From the NCBI GenBank assembly GCA_017941345.1, contig JAGAWQ010000005.1, positions 62,001 to 126,000 on the forward strand: a stretch of DNA of 64,000 nucleotides, in the 5' to 3' direction. Below the pieces are notes generated by a model. That model was not told the DNA's origin and did no database searches. It worked only from the letters and a program-made list of their open reading frames with translations. The position numbers were made by a program, and so were the translations under genes. Positions 26,261-34,576 of the stretch are shown here, piece after piece (positions within the stretch are counted from its first letter, which is position 1; every line of letters begins with the position of its first letter). Source of the stretch: Prevotella sp. GTDB lineage: Bacteria; Bacteroidota; Bacteroidia; Bacteroidales; Bacteroidaceae.

Positions 26261-26722
26261 TTACATCATTGCGGTGAGGAAATTCTCGTAGCCAAGCTTT
26301 TCGATGTAGTTCAGATACTGTGCTTCCCAAGCCATGTGGTCCTTCTCGCCGTCAATCCACTTCTGGATCAGTTTCTGCGTGGGATAGTCGTCGGCGAAGG
26401 CTGCTGCCAAATCGCTCAGTTGCTTAATGGCGGTGGGCTCGTAGTCAGACTCTATCTGCTGCTTGGGATCATCGTAGAAGGGAAACTCGATGGTCTTCAT
26501 GGCCTCCTGCAGGTCGGCGGGCTTGCAGCCGAGCTCAACCAGACGGTTCAACACTTCTTCAGCCTCGTCCCACTCTTCCTCTGCCTCTTCCTTCCACTTG
26601 TCGGCCAACTTGTTCCAACCCTGTAGACGGCAGTATGCCGAGAAGGCGAAATGTTGCTTACTGTTACCAAACCACACGGCACCTGCCTGTGCAAACTGCT
26701 TTAAAGCTTCTTCTTTTGTCAT
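26261..26722 (-). CDS. Ferritin-like helical protein
   Basis: A 153-residue, acidic, helical protein. WKEEAEEEWDEAEEVLNRLVELG and GEKDHMAWEAQYLNYIEKLGYENFL resemble the metal-ligand helices (E-x-x-H type) of ferritin-like proteins such as Dps or bacterioferritin, though only part of the ligand set is clear. It heads the operon with the small winged-helix protein and the rubredoxin fusion, which together suggest iron or oxidative-stress handling. The assignment is by fold pattern only. Confidence 0.65.
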   Translation of the reverse strand: MTKEEALKQFAQAGAVWFGNSKQHFAFSAYCRLQGWNKLADKWKEEAEEEWDEAEEVLNRLVELGCKPADLQEAMKTIEFPFYDDPKQQIESDYEPTAIKQLSDLAAAFADDYPTQKLIQKWIDGEKDHMAWEAQYLNYIEKLGYENFLTAMM

Positions 26723-26771
26723 AATAGAAATTATTTATTATAGTTTATAAATCAGCATTAATACTTGAGTG

Positions 26772-26779
26772 CAAAGTTA
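26772..26779 (-). promoter_or_regulatory. -7 box of the ferritin-like operon
   Basis: TAACTTTG on the minus strand, 49 bases before the ATG at 26722; no TTTG at the standard distance. Confidence 0.5.
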
Positions 26780-26856
26780 CGACTATATTTTTATACTATT
26801 GATGATTGAAACCATACAAAAATTGATTTAGACGAACCTAATTCGAAAAAAAACAG

Positions 26857-26864
26857 TAATTTTG
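26857..26864 (+). promoter_or_regulatory. Candidate -7 box of the AraC-type gene
   Basis: TAATTTTG, only 9 bases before the ATG at 26874, so the transcript would be nearly leaderless. No -33 TTTG is seen; the match may be chance. Confidence 0.35.
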
Positions 26865-26873
26865 CGCCCAGAT

Positions 26874-27761
26874 ATGTACACGTTAAAGGAATCACTACTC
26901 AAATTGGGGACGATTTTGCCCCACGAAGACTGGAACGACAGCATCGTGCTGGTCGAGGCTAACGCGCAAATCGCTTACGGCACAAACATTACGATGGGAT
27001 ATCTCAAGTGCTACACATTTACCATTATCGAGCGCGGATGGGTCACGTTGAAGTACGGGGCGGGGCGGCAGCTTTTACTGCAGCGCGGCGACATGTTTGT
27101 CTATTCGCCAGGCTTCCCCATCAAGGTTATCACCCTGTCTGACGATTACCAGTCGCTCGTCCTGATGGCCGACGAGGACTATACTCTAGATCTGCCAGGC
27201 GTGCACGATGCCATCAGCACAGCCTATTTTTCCATAGTGCAGATGGACACACCCATGCTGCATCTTTCCGATGACGATTTCCAGAACCTGCGGGAACTTT
27301 TGCTGCTCGTTCAGCGCTATCAGCAGTCGCCGTCACCGCGCAGGAGAGAGAGCCTCCGCCTGCTCTACGGACTTTTCCTGAATGAACTAAGGTCCATCGA
27401 GGAACACAGCGTCAAGGAGCATCGCTTCTCGCCTCGCGTGGAAGAGATTTTCCTGGAGTTCATGAACCTGCTGACCAGGCACTTTGCCGAGCATCACGAC
27501 ATCGCCTTCTACGCCGACCGGCTGAACATCACCTCCACCTACCTCTCGCGTATTATAAAAAAGGTATCTGGAGGGCGTACCGTCGTGGGGTATATCAGCC
27601 AAATGCTGCTCATGGAGGCCACATTCCTGCTCAGCCAGACATCCCTTTCCATAGCGCAGATAAGCGATAGGCTACACTTCTCAGAGCCAGCCGCCTTTAC
27701 CCGTTTCTTCCAGAACATGAGAGGTGTCACACCAAAGGGCTACAGGAAGGAGTGTCTGTGA
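26874..27761 (+). CDS. AraC-family transcriptional regulator
   Basis: A 295-residue regulator from ATG 26874; the frame opens four codons earlier at a TTG that overlaps the -7 box. The N-terminal cupin-like ligand domain is about residues 20-130 (MGYLKCYTFTIIERGWVTLKYG, LLQRGDMFVYSPGFPI). The C-terminal double helix-turn-helix is at residues about 190-290 (IAFYADRLNITSTYLSRIIKKVSG; SIAQISDRLHFSEPAAFTRFFQNMRGVTPKGYRKE). The ligand is unknown. It is the only classical regulator next to the pectin genes but reads away from other genes and ends in a repeat-rich gap, so its targets cannot be deduced. Confidence 0.88.
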   Translation: MYTLKESLLKLGTILPHEDWNDSIVLVEANAQIAYGTNITMGYLKCYTFTIIERGWVTLKYGAGRQLLLQRGDMFVYSPGFPIKVITLSDDYQSLVLMADEDYTLDLPGVHDAISTAYFSIVQMDTPMLHLSDDDFQNLRELLLLVQRYQQSPSPRRRESLRLLYGLFLNELRSIEEHSVKEHRFSPRVEEIFLEFMNLLTRHFAEHHDIAFYADRLNITSTYLSRIIKKVSGGRTVVGYISQMLLMEATFLLSQTSLSIAQISDRLHFSEPAAFTRFFQNMRGVTPKGYRKECL

Positions 27762-27823
27762 CCATCTTTCCTCTAAAGAAAACTTAGAAACCCATGCGGA
27801 TGCACTCCTTCTTAAAATTCCCC

Positions 27824-28220
27824 AATAGATCAGGGGACTCTGATCTGTTTCGAGAGATAATAATTTCTGAGGAATTAACAGGAATCAGGAGTGCTTGATT
27901 GGATGACATTGACATCGTGGGAAAAGATTCGCCCTATTGGGTACATAGGTTCGTCTGGCTATGGGCATGGTCTGTGACTACGTGGTGGAGTGAAAGACGG
28001 CAACCATAAAGGTTTTAGCTTCGCTTTAGCCTGCTTACTGCCATACACATACCATATATATACCATACACATACCATACACATACCATACACATGCCATA
28101 CCCCTGAGTATAGGATAGGGATGGGTAATGCCTGTCATTTCCCTTGTATATCCTTGCCTAAATAGATCAGGAGTGCCTGATTTGAAGGAATTGACATCGT
28201 GGGAAATAGTAGTCCGCCCT
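27824..28220. repeat. Three copies of an ATCAGG hairpin unit
   Basis: Units at 27824-27850, 27884-27935 and 28161-28220. The last two share about 50 bases (ATCAGGAGTGCyTGATT, then TTGACATCGTGGGAAA, then CCGCCCT or TCGCCCT). Each has a stem of six pairs: GATCAG/CTGATC, ATCAGG/CTTGAT (one G-U pair) and ATCAGG/CCTGAT. Confidence 0.7.
28041..28106. repeat. 11-base tandem repeat CCATACACATA
   Basis: Six consecutive 11-base units: CCATACACATA, a CCATATATATA variant, two further exact copies, then CCATACACATG and CCATACCCCTG. Confidence 0.85.
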
Positions 28221-28222
28221 GC

Positions 28223-28274
28223 TCGGACTGACAGTTTGCAGCCTTCGGACTGGGAATCCGCCCCTTTCGGACTG
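28223..28274. repeat. TCGGACTG direct repeats with 22-base period
   Basis: TCGGACTG occurs at 28223-28230, 28245-28252 and 28267-28274, exactly 22 bases apart, with unrelated spacers. Confidence 0.8.
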
Positions 28275-28440
28275 GAGCTTAGCTTTAGGACAGACGGCTA
28301 ATGGGCAAGGAGAGGAGCATGGTGGCTGTTGGACGAAAAAAATAGTTTTTCAAAAAACCACTCACCCTACTCACCCAACAGCCCTCAAAGCCCGATCTAC
28401 AAAGGGCTGAAGGCACGTGAGGGTCTGCGACAATTTCGTT

Positions 28441-31032
28441 TTATCGGATGTTGACCATTACCTTCTTCAAATCCTTATCGGCACTCGACGAGCCCACCAT
28501 CAGCTCGTACCGTCCAGGTACGACGCGCATGGTGTTGCTCCCGGCATCCCATCCCTCAAAGCTCTGGCGGGGGAAGTCGATGTCGACCACCTTGCTTTCG
28601 CCTGGATTTAGCTCCACCTGCTTGTAAGCTTTCAGCGTCTTCTGCGGACCTTCCTTGTCGGTCAGCCGGCGAATGTAGACCTGTACGGTCTCTATGCCCT
28701 GACGGGTATTGGTGTTCTTCACCATTACGCGTACCTTATTATTTTTATAAGTGGGCTTGCTGATGTCGAAGGTGGTATAGCTCATACCATAACCGAAGGG
28801 GAACAGCGCCTCGCCCTGATAGTAACGGTAGGTGCGGTTCTTCATGGTGTAGTCCAGGAAGTCGGGCAGCTCGTCCGTGCTCTTGTAGAACGTGATGGGC
28901 AGCTTGCCGCTGGGGTTGTAGTCACCATAGAGCACGTCAGCCAAAGCGCTACCGCCCAGCTCGCCGTCGTACCACCACTGTATGATGGCATCGCACGACT
29001 CCATCTCAGGCGCCAGACCCATTGCTGAGCCAGAGCAGTTGACGAAGATAACCTTCTTGCCAGCCTGATGCAGCAGGGTCAGCATATCACGTTGTACCTG
29101 AGGCAGCTCAATGCTGGTACGGTCGCCTCCCTTGAAACCAGGCTCGCTGACCTTCATCTCCTCACCTTCCAGACTGGGTGAGATGCCGCCTATGAAGATG
29201 ACAGTCTCAGTGTCGCCAATCTGTGCTAAAAGCTGTTCAGGTGTAGGGGTAACTTTCTTCTTGATGTCAAAATTCAAGGTGGCATAGCCTGTCTCCTGCA
29301 CGTAGTCTATCTGGATGCGATAGTGCTGTCCAGCCTTGACAGCCAGCTCCTTCTTTCCACCTTGGATACGATGACGCACCTTCCAGATATCGACCAGCGT
29401 ATCGCCATTGACGATGAGGCGCAGCTTGTCATCAGCGCTGATGTCAAAAATCAGCGTCTCGTCCTCGGTAGGCTTGAAGATGCCATCCAGGCGAGCGGAG
29501 AACTGCTCGAGGTTGACGCCAGGGGCAAACACCGTATTGCCGCCATTGCTCAGTTTGATGGGATTGGTGATATGGACGGTAGTCACGGGCTTTCCCTTCA
29601 TCTCAGTATTGTTCCAATAGATGGCTTGCATACCCTGATAACCCAATGGCCCTTGAACCTGAGCGTAGCGGCTCTCGAAGGCTTCGTTACGTGTCAGTCC
29701 GCAGCCCTGGATGTATTTAACTTTTAATTTTTCACTTTTCACTTTTCCCTTTTCACTGATTCCTTCGAGTGCAGTGATGGTGCGGGTGGGGTATCCGGCA
29801 TAGTTGCCCCACATCATGACGGAGTCGTTGGCATTGGGACCCATCACAACAATATTCTCATTGGTGAGGGGGAGCACACCGTTGTTCTTGAGCAGCACGA
29901 TGCCTTTGCGTGCCATCTGTAGAGCAAGCTCCTTATGCTCCTTGCTGGCAACAACACTTTCAGGAATCTTAGTCCATGCGTTCAGTTCGTCGCTGTCGAA
30001 GTCACCCAGCTCAAAGCGGGCAATGAGCAGACGGCGCAGGCTACGGTCGAGGTCAGCCTCCTTGATGTCGCCACGTTTCACGGCAGCAGGCAGATTCTTA
30101 TATTCTGAGCCACATTCTACGTCAGTACCTGCTAATACGGCTTTGGCAGAAGCTTCTGCACCGTCTTTGGCTACATGGTGCCACGTGGGCAGGAAGTCGC
30201 GAATGGCTCCGCAGTCGCTGGTAATCAGTCCCTTGAATCCCCATTCGTTGCGCAGTATTTGTTGCTCATAGCGGCTCTGTGCACAACAAGCCTGACCGTC
30301 GATACGCTGATAAGCACACATCACCTCAGCCACCTTACCCTGCTGTACCAATGCCTTAAAGGCAGGCAGATAGGTCTCCCAGAGGTCACGCTCAGGCAGA
30401 TTCTCGATATTAAAGGTATGGCGGTTCCATTCCGGTCCGCTATGTACGGCAAAGTGCTTGGCGCAAGCCAGCAGCTTACGGTATTTGCTGACACCCAGGT
30501 CTTCGCCGTTGTAGCCCACACCTTGCAGTCCACGTACTACAGCCAGTCCCATCTTCGAGGTCAAGTAGGGATCCTCGCCGTAGGTCTCCTGTCCGCGTCC
30601 CCAGCGAGGGTCACGGAAGATGTTGATGTTGGGTGTCCAGAACGACAGACTCTGGTAGCGTTGGATGTTACCTGAGCGTTTGGCCTGCTGGGCTTTCACG
30701 CGGGCCTCATCGCTGACGGCAGTAAACACCTGATGGAGTAGGGCATCGTCCCAGGAGGCAGCCATTGCCATCGTGATGGGGAATACGGTGGCAAAGCCAT
30801 TACGCCCGACGCCATGCAGCGCCTCGTTCCACCACTGGAACTGAGGGATGCCCAGTCGGGGGATGGCTGGCGACGTGTCCATCATCAGTTTTACTTTCTC
30901 TTCTAGTGTCAGTCGTCCTAACAGGTCGTCAGCACGCTGTTCAGCCGTCAATTGCGGATTCTGGTACGGCAACACCTGGGCATTGGCTGTCAGTGCTACA
31001 GTTGCAAAAATAGTGGTCAGTAGTCTTTTCAT
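28441..31032 (-). CDS. GH3 beta-glycosidase with PA14 insert
   Basis: An 863-residue secreted enzyme: signal peptide (1-18), GH3 N-terminal barrel with the nucleophile Asp273 in LITSDCGAI, the alpha/beta sandwich beginning KGIVLLKNNGVLPL, a PA14 carbohydrate-binding insert (about 455-600), and a fibronectin-III-like end (ETVQVYIRRL). GH3 enzymes release terminal glucose, xylose or arabinose; a xylosidase or arabinosidase on pectin side chains is plausible here. Residues about 426-439 (EKGKVKSEKLKVK) come from an in-frame repeat at 29716-29758. It starts 5 bases after the GH28 gene and ends the PL1-GH28-GH3 operon. Confidence 0.92.
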   Translation of the reverse strand: MKRLLTTIFATVALTANAQVLPYQNPQLTAEQRADDLLGRLTLEEKVKLMMDTSPAIPRLGIPQFQWWNEALHGVGRNGFATVFPITMAMAASWDDALLHQVFTAVSDEARVKAQQAKRSGNIQRYQSLSFWTPNINIFRDPRWGRGQETYGEDPYLTSKMGLAVVRGLQGVGYNGEDLGVSKYRKLLACAKHFAVHSGPEWNRHTFNIENLPERDLWETYLPAFKALVQQGKVAEVMCAYQRIDGQACCAQSRYEQQILRNEWGFKGLITSDCGAIRDFLPTWHHVAKDGAEASAKAVLAGTDVECGSEYKNLPAAVKRGDIKEADLDRSLRRLLIARFELGDFDSDELNAWTKIPESVVASKEHKELALQMARKGIVLLKNNGVLPLTNENIVVMGPNANDSVMMWGNYAGYPTRTITALEGISEKGKVKSEKLKVKYIQGCGLTRNEAFESRYAQVQGPLGYQGMQAIYWNNTEMKGKPVTTVHITNPIKLSNGGNTVFAPGVNLEQFSARLDGIFKPTEDETLIFDISADDKLRLIVNGDTLVDIWKVRHRIQGGKKELAVKAGQHYRIQIDYVQETGYATLNFDIKKKVTPTPEQLLAQIGDTETVIFIGGISPSLEGEEMKVSEPGFKGGDRTSIELPQVQRDMLTLLHQAGKKVIFVNCSGSAMGLAPEMESCDAIIQWWYDGELGGSALADVLYGDYNPSGKLPITFYKSTDELPDFLDYTMKNRTYRYYQGEALFPFGYGMSYTTFDISKPTYKNNKVRVMVKNTNTRQGIETVQVYIRRLTDKEGPQKTLKAYKQVELNPGESKVVDIDFPRQSFEGWDAGSNTMRVVPGRYELMVGSSSADKDLKKVMVNIR
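29716..29758. repeat. TTTTCACTTTTCAC-type repeat inside the GH3 gene
   Basis: TTTAACTTTTAATTTTTCAC followed by further TTTTCAC/TTTTCCC units, the same kind of sequence that separates xseA and xseB (7190-7215). It is read in frame as a Lys/Glu/Ser-rich stretch before the second GH3 domain's YIQGCG motif. Confidence 0.7.
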
Positions 31033-31037
31033 ATTCC

Positions 31038-32555
31038 TTATTTGATAATTATTTTCTTACCGTTCTGGATATAGATACCCTTAGCGGGGCTGTCAGTGCG
31101 TACGCCTTGCAGGTTGTAACAGTCGGTCGAACTGTTGCTGGTCATAGTGATGCCTGCAATGCCTAATGTTTTATTCCAAGTGTATTCGGCCTCGTGTGAG
31201 TTCTCCATGACAGCAGTTAAATCTTCGTCGGTAGCCTTGACCGTCACGTTGTCTTTCGTTCTGGTGAACGTACAGCCGTTAATGAACTTGATATCCTTGC
31301 AGAAGAACAGGCGTACACCGTTGCGGTGCGTAATCTGTACGTTGTCGAAGATTACGTCGTAAACGTAGCTCTCTGGACGACCTGCTATCTGGATACCGTT
31401 ATATTTTTTGTCATTGCTGTTTCGAGTTCCCGTATAGCCCGATGCAGTCACATTCTGTATTAGGATGTTATGGAATTCAGGCGTAGTCGATATCTTTTCC
31501 TGAGCTGCAGAAGTAAGGTCAGGTGTGTCATCGTACCAAGCGGTAATCCAGATGGGAGCCTCGACGTTGTTCATCGTGCAATTACGGAAGATGATGTCGT
31601 GAACATCGCCGCTACGGTCGTTGTTCGACTTCAGTCGGAATCCACAGTCAGTACCGTCAAGGGTCAGATCTTCATAGATGATATGGTGCATGTTAACCGT
31701 ATAACTGCCAAGAGAGGCTCCATGTCCTGCCTTGAAAACACAGTTCCATACATGCACATACTGGGCATTGGTGTCTGTCACCACATTGTCGTCGCCAGTG
31801 TCAATGGTGCAATTATAGATATTGACATACTGTGTCCATATGGGAATGCCATCGGTGTTGTGTGAAGGTGTGCTGGCCGAGGATGAAGGGTTCTTAATCT
31901 CGATATCGTGTATGGTTGTGTGGGCTCCATTGCCTGATTGTCCTACGGTCAGGTTGGCACCTGGCGCATTCTGTATGCGGAAGTTGCGGAAGAGGAAGCG
32001 GTTACCTTTGCTAAAACGGATGACGGCACCGCGCTTTACACCACTAACCTTATAATTCGCCCACCAGGGTCCACCCTGTCCCTCAATGATAGAGGTGTTG
32101 CCTTCGCCTTCGATGACGACATCGGTGGGCGTATCTTTATTGACAATGAAGTTGTTACCCTCTGTCGCACTACGGTCACCATAAGCAATCCATTTTAGCG
32201 TAGCGCCAGCGCAGAGGTGAAGCACAGTCTTTGAACCCACTTGGATAGTATTGGCGAGCCATTCGCCAGCAGGAATCACCACCATGCCTCCACCAGCATT
32301 TTTTGCTGCATTGAGCGCATCTTGAATAGCCTTGGTGTTATCAGTCGATTCTGTCGATGCACCATAACTGGTAATATAAAAGGTGTTACTTTCTGTAAAG
32401 GCAGGCAGATTTTTAGGCAAATCCACAGCTGTCCATCCTTCTGGAGTGTTCTTGCTGGACTCTTCAGTTTCCATTGAGAAACTGATTACTTGTGCGTTGG
32501 CAACCTGTATCATTGACAGCATGATAAGGGCTTGTAAGATGTTTCGTTTTATCAT
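31038..32555 (-). CDS. GH28 polygalacturonase-type hydrolase
   Basis: A 505-residue secreted enzyme. ATG 32555 gives a clean signal peptide (MIKRNILQALIMLSMIQVANAQ, about 22 residues) and lies 4 bases after the PL1 stop. The right-handed beta-helix has all four GH28 motifs: NTDG, TGDDN, AGHG and RLK. The segment FYITSYGASTESTDNTKAIQDAL marks its start. The C-terminus YNLQGVRTDSPAKGIYIQNG, then KKIIIK, resembles the tail of secreted Prevotella proteins that may direct export by type IX secretion. It should cleave alpha-1,4-galacturonan from pectin. Middle gene of the PL1-GH28-GH3 operon. Confidence 0.92.
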   Translation of the reverse strand: MIKRNILQALIMLSMIQVANAQVISFSMETEESSKNTPEGWTAVDLPKNLPAFTESNTFYITSYGASTESTDNTKAIQDALNAAKNAGGGMVVIPAGEWLANTIQVGSKTVLHLCAGATLKWIAYGDRSATEGNNFIVNKDTPTDVVIEGEGNTSIIEGQGGPWWANYKVSGVKRGAVIRFSKGNRFLFRNFRIQNAPGANLTVGQSGNGAHTTIHDIEIKNPSSSASTPSHNTDGIPIWTQYVNIYNCTIDTGDDNVVTDTNAQYVHVWNCVFKAGHGASLGSYTVNMHHIIYEDLTLDGTDCGFRLKSNNDRSGDVHDIIFRNCTMNNVEAPIWITAWYDDTPDLTSAAQEKISTTPEFHNILIQNVTASGYTGTRNSNDKKYNGIQIAGRPESYVYDVIFDNVQITHRNGVRLFFCKDIKFINGCTFTRTKDNVTVKATDEDLTAVMENSHEAEYTWNKTLGIAGITMTSNSSTDCYNLQGVRTDSPAKGIYIQNGKKIIIK

Positions 32556-32559
32556 ATTC

Positions 32560-34014
32560 TTAATAGTTTGTTTTATTTGTGATGATTCCATTCAGATAAT
32601 GTTCCAGATGGGTATAACCATCGTTACAGATGATGTTGCCGTCGCTGGGGTCGTTGGGATTCAGACCGTGTCGGCGCTCCCAGTCGTCGGGCATACCGTC
32701 ACCATCAGCATCCTTAGGCGCTTTCTTGCTTTGCAATACAGGCCAGGGCTGCTGTGCGTCTACATCGTATTGCGTGTTGATGATACCCGGGCGACAGCCT
32801 TCACCAGTATAAGTAGCCTTTCCCATTCTGACATCATTCACGATGGTCTTGTCCAACGCATCACGATGCAGCGAGGCACCGGCATAGCGCAGCACCAGTT
32901 CGTAGGTTTCCTGTGCCGAATGAGTGGTGACAGGTTCTGAAGGCATTGGTTCGCGAAGACGGATGGAGTCTTTCGTGGCTTCTGTATAAGTACCGTCGTT
33001 CCCCTGTCGGTCTATCTGGTTCCATACGCCATAGTCCCAGTTATGGCGTGTGACTTCAGGGTAGCTTGCGTTGACGTTGCCCTCAACATAATACTTTCCC
33101 CAGACGTGCCACATCTTGTCCCAGACGTTAGGACGTGCTGTGTCGTGGTGAGTGTATGCTGAGGTACGGATGTTAGGAGCGGCAATACGCATCCCTCGCA
33201 GGTCCTTGGGTGTTCCGGGACCTGGCTTATAGTAGTTGTTGATAATGTTGACTGTCATGCCCTCCCCACCATAGCAGCCATTCTCCGTCCAGTTGTAAAT
33301 GACGTTGCAGCGTAGGTCCATGCGTTCGTCGGTCTGTGTCTGCGGACTCGGGCCGAGTCGCGGGGTACGAGAAGTATGGTGAGCCATCAGGTTGTGATGA
33401 TACGAAGCACCACTTCCGCCCCAGTTCCCTCCATATCCGTGTTTCCCCTTTTTGTGGCCGGCATCGTTCAGACTCTGTGCTATGATGCACCATTGTACGG
33501 TGAAGTCCCAGTTGCCATATACTGAGAGGCACTCATCTATCGACCAGCTGATAGAACAGTGGTCTATGATGATGTTGCTGCATCGACTGCCCCCCAGTCC
33601 GTCACCCTCATGATGAGCCACCTCTCGGTTGCCCAATCTGAAGCGCATATATCGGATGATGTTGTTTGAACTTACGGTAACCGGATAGTCTGCCACACAG
33701 ATACCGTCGCCTGGAGCTGTTTGTCCTGCCACTGTTGTGTTGGGCGAGAAACGTAGTGGTGATTTCAGGAAAATCGTTCCGGATACATCGAAAACGATAG
33801 TCTTTGCACCTTGTTGCTCATTAGCCCAGCGCAACGTCCCTTTTTGGTTCCCATCCTCCAATGTCGTGACATGATACACCTGTCCGCCGCGTCCGCCAGT
33901 CGTATGGCGTCCAAAACCCTCAGCACCAGGAAAAGCCAATGGTCTTTCCTGAGCTTGTATCTGCCAGCAGCAGGCCAGCAATACTATTACGATGAAGAGC
34001 CTATAAACTCTCAT
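32560..34014 (-). CDS. Secreted pectate lyase, PL1 family
   Basis: A 484-residue secreted lyase: signal peptide (1-22), then the PL1-type start FPGAEGFGRHTTGGRGG and beta-helix motifs VFDVSGTIFLKSPLRF, VAGQTAPGDGI and IIDHCSISWSIDE. The C-terminus has a calcium-binding type-3-repeat-like segment DADGDGMPDDWERRHGLNP. It cuts homogalacturonan by beta-elimination, with Ca2+. It is the intact relative of the edge-truncated gene at 1-1652 but lacks that gene's extra N-terminal modules. First gene of a PL1-GH28-GH3 operon with a strong promoter. Confidence 0.93.
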   Translation of the reverse strand: MRVYRLFIVIVLLACCWQIQAQERPLAFPGAEGFGRHTTGGRGGQVYHVTTLEDGNQKGTLRWANEQQGAKTIVFDVSGTIFLKSPLRFSPNTTVAGQTAPGDGICVADYPVTVSSNNIIRYMRFRLGNREVAHHEGDGLGGSRCSNIIIDHCSISWSIDECLSVYGNWDFTVQWCIIAQSLNDAGHKKGKHGYGGNWGGSGASYHHNLMAHHTSRTPRLGPSPQTQTDERMDLRCNVIYNWTENGCYGGEGMTVNIINNYYKPGPGTPKDLRGMRIAAPNIRTSAYTHHDTARPNVWDKMWHVWGKYYVEGNVNASYPEVTRHNWDYGVWNQIDRQGNDGTYTEATKDSIRLREPMPSEPVTTHSAQETYELVLRYAGASLHRDALDKTIVNDVRMGKATYTGEGCRPGIINTQYDVDAQQPWPVLQSKKAPKDADGDGMPDDWERRHGLNPNDPSDGNIICNDGYTHLEHYLNGIITNKTNY

Positions 34015-34042
34015 GTTCTTATCAGTAGTTTGTTTTATCCTG

Positions 34043-34074
34043 CAAAGGTACGATTAAGTGAGTAAAAATCCAAA
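34043..34074 (-). promoter_or_regulatory. Promoter of the PL1-GH28-GH3 operon
   Basis: Minus strand: TTTG at 34074-34071, 20-base spacer, TACCTTTG at 34050-34043, 28 bases before the ATG at 34014. Confidence 0.75.
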
Positions 34075-34105
34075 TTTATTTATGTTTTTTCGAGCATCGA
34101 AGTGC

Positions 34106-34168
34106 TTTTCTTTTCTTTCGGAGTATCAATCGTTACTTTCGGAGAAATTTTCTTTTCTTTCGGAGTAT
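34106..34168. repeat. CTTTCGGAG direct repeats with 21-base period
   Basis: TTTCGG occurs at 34116, 34137 and 34158; the outer two copies extend to a 21-base identity (TTTTCTTTTCTTTCGGAGTAT) and the middle one is shorter. They lie 30-95 bases upstream of the PL1 promoter and immediately after the HEPN gene. Confidence 0.7.
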
Positions 34169-34576
34169 TTACTTCTTAGCTAAGTGATTTATACTAACCA
34201 TCTTATCCACCAACGCCTTTACTTTTGGAGTGGCTTCAACAATTTCCTCTTCCGTTGTTTCTTCGAAATCCTCATAATCACCTTCTCTGCGTTTGTTGAA
34301 CATCTGCCTAATTAACTTTCCCTCTTCTGGTAAGAGCTTTCCGTCTTTTACATAGTTAAGACTAATTTGTGACATTAATCCCTTATGCGTGTGACTTGTA
34401 TAGCCATCGCTAAGCAATAAGGCAGATGCAGCATGGTAAAGTGAATAGTAAAGTCTGTTAGCGGCAAGGTTCCATAGAGAAATAGCTGAAACCTTTAATG
34501 CTTCTTCAAAGCAAAGATATGCCTTCTCAATTCTGTAGTCTACCAATGCCTGTCTGTCGTCTTTTGATAAACTCAT
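34169..34576 (-). CDS. HEPN domain protein (putative toxin of HEPN-MNT module 1)
   Basis: A 135-residue helical protein. The core NRLYYSLYHAASALLLSDG (residues 40-58) is the HEPN signature with R41-x6-H48, the residues that give RNase activity in many HEPN toxins. GLMSQI and a late acidic helix complete the fold. It overlaps the MNT gene by 4 bases. This is the PF05168-like HEPN type, not the HepT type of the neighbouring module. Its stop lies next to a 21-base-periodic repeat. Confidence 0.88.
   Translation of the reverse strand: MSLSKDDRQALVDYRIEKAYLCFEEALKVSAISLWNLAANRLYYSLYHAASALLLSDGYTSHTHKGLMSQISLNYVKDGKLLPEEGKLIRQMFNKRREGDYEDFEETTEEEIVEATPKVKALVDKMVSINHLAKK

Larger units (their letters stand above)
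27762..28440. other. 679-base gene-free stretch rich in short repeats
   Basis: Lies between the convergent ends of the AraC-type gene and the GH3 gene. No convincing reading frame, tRNA or promoter was seen. It contains three related hairpin units, an 11-base tandem array and a 22-base-periodic TCGGACTG array, listed separately. A nested hairpin near 28382-28423 (CCCTC/GAGGG outside, AGCCC/GGGCT inside) lies just after the GH3 stop on the minus strand and may terminate that transcript. Confidence 0.7.

Noticed and set aside
27824..28274. CRISPR array
   Set aside because: Repeats are few and imperfect, differ between units, and spacers are not of constant length over the stretch; no cas genes are nearby.
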